This document shows, one piece after another, positions 61,213-64,000 of a DNA stretch of 64,000 nucleotides (the first letter of the stretch is position 1; every line of letters starts with the position of its first letter). A program made the position numbers and the translations under genes. This DNA is from Bin87 sp965219925. GTDB lineage: Bacteria > Chloroflexota > Dehalococcoidia > Lucifugimonadales > UBA3495. The DNA is taken from contig OZ244795.1 in the NCBI GenBank assembly GCA_965219925.1, positions 1,798,001-1,862,000 on the forward strand. The letters run 5' to 3'. A model generated the notes under the pieces. The model had not been told where the DNA came from and made no database searches. It worked only from the letters and a program-made list of their open reading frames with translations.

Positions 61213-61350
61213 AAACCACGAAGTCCACCTCGGCTGGACTTGCCAACGTCCCGGGCAACCTCGACGGCTGCCCAGCTTGGGACACAATGCCCTGTCTACT
61301 CCAGAGCTACCCAAGCGGTCGCCGGCGACGACGTCCCCGACCCAAAAACC
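61213..61350 (+). repeat. Duplicated block C, copy 2
   Basis: Homologous to 55464-55600. It ends just before the ATG of the 61369 gene and so forms its leader. Confidence 0.85.
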
Positions 61351-61368
61351 ACAAAGGAAAATAAGAAC

Positions 61369-62226
61369 ATGGCAAAGCTAGAACTGACCTACCACCAAGC
61401 GTTTCCCGAAGACGACGACCCAGGCTGGCACGCCGGCTGGATGCCAGACGGACGACGCGTCCACGCAACGCCAATGCGCTGCAATCCAGGAGAACCACAC
61501 TGGACGGGCAGCGTCGAAGACCTCGACCGATGCGAGTGCAACGGCAACGGCACCTGCAACCTCTGCCTGATCCGTGAAAACGATGGACTGGTGTTCACTC
61601 GCGTGACGGGCTGCTACCGCTCCGCCAACAGCGCCGTCAGGGCACTGCAACAGTGGGCAGCCAACCCTGACGCACCACTCCCTCCGGCGCCCTTCAACTG
61701 CAGCTGGACCACCATGCAGGCCGTCCTGTGCAAAAACGTACCCAACGCGCCCGCCATGCCGCTCGGCACCACCGAATCCATCTACAAGCCCAGCTTACCT
61801 ACCCCACCGGCAGACCCGTGCGAGAACAATCACGCCGGCATGCTGCGCTACTGGACATCCAACGACATCGTGCCTACTCCATGCCCCAAGTGCGGCCAAG
61901 AGCCCAACTACGTCCACCTAGCCATGAGCGTGGACCCACGCTCTGACGACCTGCGGGGACTACCCGAACAGGCCGCACGACAGTGGATCGTCGACAACTC
62001 CGAGCCAGATGAACTCGGCACTGTCCCCATACCGGAGGGACGGAGAGGCGACCTGTTCACCCACGTAACCTACCGGACGGACTGCAACCACGACGAAAAC
62101 TGCGACTGCGCCAATGACGACTCCGTCATGTGGACACTGAAAGAGTTCAGCACCGACCCGTCCATCATCCGGAAACTCGAGGAGCAAAGCGACAACGACG
62201 GCCGGACGGCAGTCGGAAACACTTAG
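61369..62226 (+). CDS. Cys-rich hypothetical protein
   Basis: 285 residues from ATG 61369 with AAAGGAAAATAAG upstream; block C forms the leader. Metal-binding-like clusters: RCECNGNGTCNLC (about 52-64), CPKCGQEPNYVH (about 167) and DCNHDENCDC (about 247). The fold is unknown. Its stop overlaps the convergent stop of the next gene by four bases. Confidence 0.65.
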   Translation: MAKLELTYHQAFPEDDDPGWHAGWMPDGRRVHATPMRCNPGEPHWTGSVEDLDRCECNGNGTCNLCLIRENDGLVFTRVTGCYRSANSAVRALQQWAANPDAPLPPAPFNCSWTTMQAVLCKNVPNAPAMPLGTTESIYKPSLPTPPADPCENNHAGMLRYWTSNDIVPTPCPKCGQEPNYVHLAMSVDPRSDDLRGLPEQAARQWIVDNSEPDELGTVPIPEGRRGDLFTHVTYRTDCNHDENCDCANDDSVMWTLKEFSTDPSIIRKLEEQSDNDGRTAVGNT

Positions 62227-63860
62227 GCTGCGACGTAATCATCGTCCTCGACGTCCCAGTCGTCCCAGTCGTCCAGCGGTTCCGAGTTCTCCCGAGGAAT
62301 CTCAGGCGAAGGTCCCAAGTCCTCTGCCAGAAACTGGGCGGTTTCCGACAGCGTGAAATCGGAACCGTACACGAACGGAGATGCAGGCGCCGTCTTCTCC
62401 TCAGCTGGATTATCCATCTGCGCCCGGACGCTTGCGAACATCATTGAACCAGACACATCCTCGACAATGACTGGCTCCGACCCGAACAACGGCCCGTATG
62501 CCGTCCCCTGATGAGATTGCCGTTCCTTTGCGGCAGCCGGCGGATAGATGGATACCAATCCCAACCGCTTCAACACCGGCGCGTAGAAGTTACGCCAAGG
62601 CGCATCACCACGCCAATAGGCCGCCACATGCTCCACCAGCTCCTTCGGACCACGCCACCAGCCCCAAATTCGACGGTCCTGGAATGACGGCGCATCGCCC
62701 TCGCAAATCGCCAGACGCAATGCCGGCAACCCAGCATCGTGAAATTCGGCCATCCAAAGTCTGGAATACTTGTAAGCCATATCTTCACGAACGGTGTGCC
62801 ATTCGAGCAAGTCCGCCTTTCCTCGCTCCGATAGTGGCCATCCGACCAGAGGAGCTTTCTCCCAAGCATATTTCAACGTCTTAATGTCGACCGCTACCTC
62901 CTCGGGCACGCTGGCCTCTCCTACAGCTTCTGCCGGGACTCCAGGGTCGCCCGCACTGTGAAGATGCGATTTTCCTTTGATGTAATCCAATGGCAAGGTA
63001 TCAGGCTCCGGCCAGTTACCGTTGAACTGCAAAGTACGTACGTAGTGCAGTTCCCCACGAGCGAACTCGTCGTAATCCTCCAAGTCGTAGACCACTTCGC
63101 CTTCCTCGTCGTAAAAGATCGACCGCTTCAACGGAACCAACTTAGCGAACTCCATACCGCCCACCCGGCGGACGTCGACGGTAGCCTCGAGGCCAAGGCC
63201 GAGAGCATGGCGCTCAACCTTTCGCCGCTTTTTTTCTTCCATCACTCCAGCGTAGATCAACAACGCTGACCAGCCGACTTCCCCATGGAGACAGACGGCG
63301 GACAAGTATTTAACATCAAGCCTGTCCGCGTGGCAATCCAGGCCGGTGTAGTCCCTAACCGCTCGTGGAGTTTCGAATCCAGTAACGATGATGAGCGTCT
63401 GCTCACCGTATCCGAGCGTGCCAGCCACGTACCTGGCCACGGACTTCTCGAGCCGATGGGTAAGGCAATTGTCGCAAACATCACACGAGTATGGGAGCCA
63501 CAGACTCTTTCCCCCGGGCACTTTGTACTCAAATACTGCATCTGCATATTTCCGGCATCTCAGGTTAGGAGACCGAGGCGGCAACCTAAAAGTAGGGGTT
63601 TCCGCCTTGTAGACCCCGCTCTGGCCGTTCTCAAGGAGGAAACCCCTGCTTTTCTCGTCGCCCGAGTGCTGGCCCGAGTGCTCGCTTGAGTGCTGACCCG
63701 AGTGCTGACCTGGCTCACCTGAGTGCTGACTTGGCTGGCCTGAGTGCTGACTTGGCTGGCCTGAGTGCTGACCTAGCTGGTCCGTGCCGTGCCCGGGAAC
63801 GGTCGCCTCAAACGCGAAAATGTCGCGTTCTATTGTGTTCCTGTTATAATGCGATGGCAT
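62223..63860 (-). CDS. Putative replication-type protein with Cys motif and QHSG repeats
   Basis: 545 residues from ATG 63860 (GGAG seven bases upstream); the frame is open to 63938 but that stretch contains a terminator hairpin of the opposite strand. Residues about 25-65 are repeats of QHSGQPS/EHSGQ type. Then CRKY and a CDVCDNCL cluster with a following basic helix (THRLEKSVARY), strands QTLIIVTGF and WSALLIYAGV, a long mixed region and an acidic tail. No HUH or helicase motif is clear. A replication role is inferred only from the leader and antisense arrangement. Confidence 0.5.
   Translation of the reverse strand: MPSHYNRNTIERDIFAFEATVPGHGTDQLGQHSGQPSQHSGQPSQHSGEPGQHSGQHSSEHSGQHSGDEKSRGFLLENGQSGVYKAETPTFRLPPRSPNLRCRKYADAVFEYKVPGGKSLWLPYSCDVCDNCLTHRLEKSVARYVAGTLGYGEQTLIIVTGFETPRAVRDYTGLDCHADRLDVKYLSAVCLHGEVGWSALLIYAGVMEEKKRRKVERHALGLGLEATVDVRRVGGMEFAKLVPLKRSIFYDEEGEVVYDLEDYDEFARGELHYVRTLQFNGNWPEPDTLPLDYIKGKSHLHSAGDPGVPAEAVGEASVPEEVAVDIKTLKYAWEKAPLVGWPLSERGKADLLEWHTVREDMAYKYSRLWMAEFHDAGLPALRLAICEGDAPSFQDRRIWGWWRGPKELVEHVAAYWRGDAPWRNFYAPVLKRLGLVSIYPPAAAKERQSHQGTAYGPLFGSEPVIVEDVSGSMMFASVRAQMDNPAEEKTAPASPFVYGSDFTLSETAQFLAEDLGPSPEIPRENSEPLDDWDDWDVEDDDYVAA
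63660..63780. repeat. Tandem 12/21-bp repeats encoding QHSGxxS
   Basis: Units such as CCTGAGTGCTGACTTGGCTGG repeat two or three times with shorter CCGAGTGCTGA units beside them. In frame with the 62223-63860 protein. Confidence 0.88.
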
Positions 63861-63936
63861 GACATTCTCCATTTTGGGTTTGGGGGGCGTCGTCTGTTCG
63901 CCGCCGTGCTTCACCGGCACGGCGGCTTTTCTTTTC
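63857..63936 (+). ncRNA. Putative antisense RNA to the leader of the 63860 gene
   Basis: An extended -10 promoter TGTTATAAT (TATAAT at 63845-63850) predicts a start near 63857. A strong terminator follows: GCCGCCGTGC (63900-63909), 7-nt loop, GCACGGCGGC (63917-63926), then TTTTCTTTTC. The result is an RNA of about 80 nt with no plus-strand gene around it, lying opposite the mRNA leader of the minus-strand gene. No good -35 box is seen. Confidence 0.5.
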
Positions 63937-63949
63937 ACTTCACGTGATC

Positions 63950-63977
63950 ATTATAACGATCGGCGAGCTAACGCAAA
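63950..63977 (-). promoter_or_regulatory. Promoter of the 63860 gene
   Basis: On the minus strand TTTGCG (63977-63972), a 16-bp spacer and TATAAT (63955-63950). The predicted start near 63943 gives a leader of about 83 nt that overlaps the antisense RNA for almost its whole length. Confidence 0.55.
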
Positions 63978-64000
63978 AAGGCTAAGAAAATTGCGAAACT

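Noticed and set aside
63660..63780. Possible CRISPR-like array
   Set aside because: The units are 12-21 bp, contiguous without spacers and in frame with a long gene, so this is a coding tandem repeat.
1..64000. tRNA and rRNA genes
   Set aside because: Scanning by eye for T-arm wording and rRNA landmarks found none I could support; a covariance-model search (tRNAscan-SE, Infernal) would settle it.

Overview
The window looks like chromosomal DNA from an uncultured, GC-rich Chloroflexota bacterium of the SAR202/Dehalococcoidia kind. This is an inference from gene content: a DUF1800/DUF1501 pair with an NHL propeller, a luciferase-like flavin oxidoreductase, a CaiB/BaiF CoA-transferase, a xanthine-dehydrogenase-type molybdoenzyme, SMP-30, VOC and YceI proteins, plus many short dispersed palindromic repeats. 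I found no rRNA, tRNA or CRISPR array.

Region 1 (1-2.3 kb) has a partial MBL-fold hydrolase, thioredoxin reductase and a Uma2-type nuclease. Region 2 (2.3-8.3 kb) is a restriction-modification island: an orphan DNA methyltransferase, a frameshifted restriction enzyme overlapping a gamma-class adenine methyltransferase, and a DEAD/DEAH helicase whose 5' end is present once more in full-identity form and once in diverged form, bracketing the R-M pair. Region 3 (8.5-12 kb) has an SMP-30 protein, a toxin-antitoxin pair with an operator palindrome on its start codon, a cupin, a CoA-binding protein and a decayed DUF4058 gene. At 12.4-14 kb a J-domain coiled-coil gene and a 68-residue Tudor/CarD-like gene sit between two 114-bp repeats with terminal inverted repeats.

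Region 4 (14-36 kb) is ordinary chromosome: DUF1800-DUF1501-NHL, Fur, a VWA protein, RecF, a sirtuin, an MscS channel, an LLM oxidoreductase, YceI, an OmpR-type two-component pair, an M24 peptidase with a degenerate SDR and a CaiB transferase, NYN, VOC and a large molybdoenzyme. Spacers carry copies of a short palindromic repeat family. At 36-38.9 kb a probable operon holds a coiled-coil protein, a HEPN-like protein, a PD-(D/E)XK-like nuclease broken by a 41-bp tandem duplication, and a small gene cut by an integration event.

Region 5 (about 38.87 kb to beyond the window end) is a foreign integrated element. It starts with a large serine recombinase whose last codons and stop come from the interrupted host gene. 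It continues with genes I cannot assign, a lipoprotein with three Cys-rich repeats, a DUF2723 membrane glycosyltransferase, a methyltransferase-HNH fusion, and four IS630-type insertions (one disrupting a gene with a clean TA duplication; two others bracketing chromosomal-type SDR, amidase and TPP-enzyme pieces). It ends in a Cys- and repeat-containing protein whose mRNA leader appears to be covered by a short antisense RNA, an arrangement resembling plasmid copy-number control. Three spacer blocks occur twice in the same order in the element, once spread apart by cargo and once collapsed, which suggests cargo slots.
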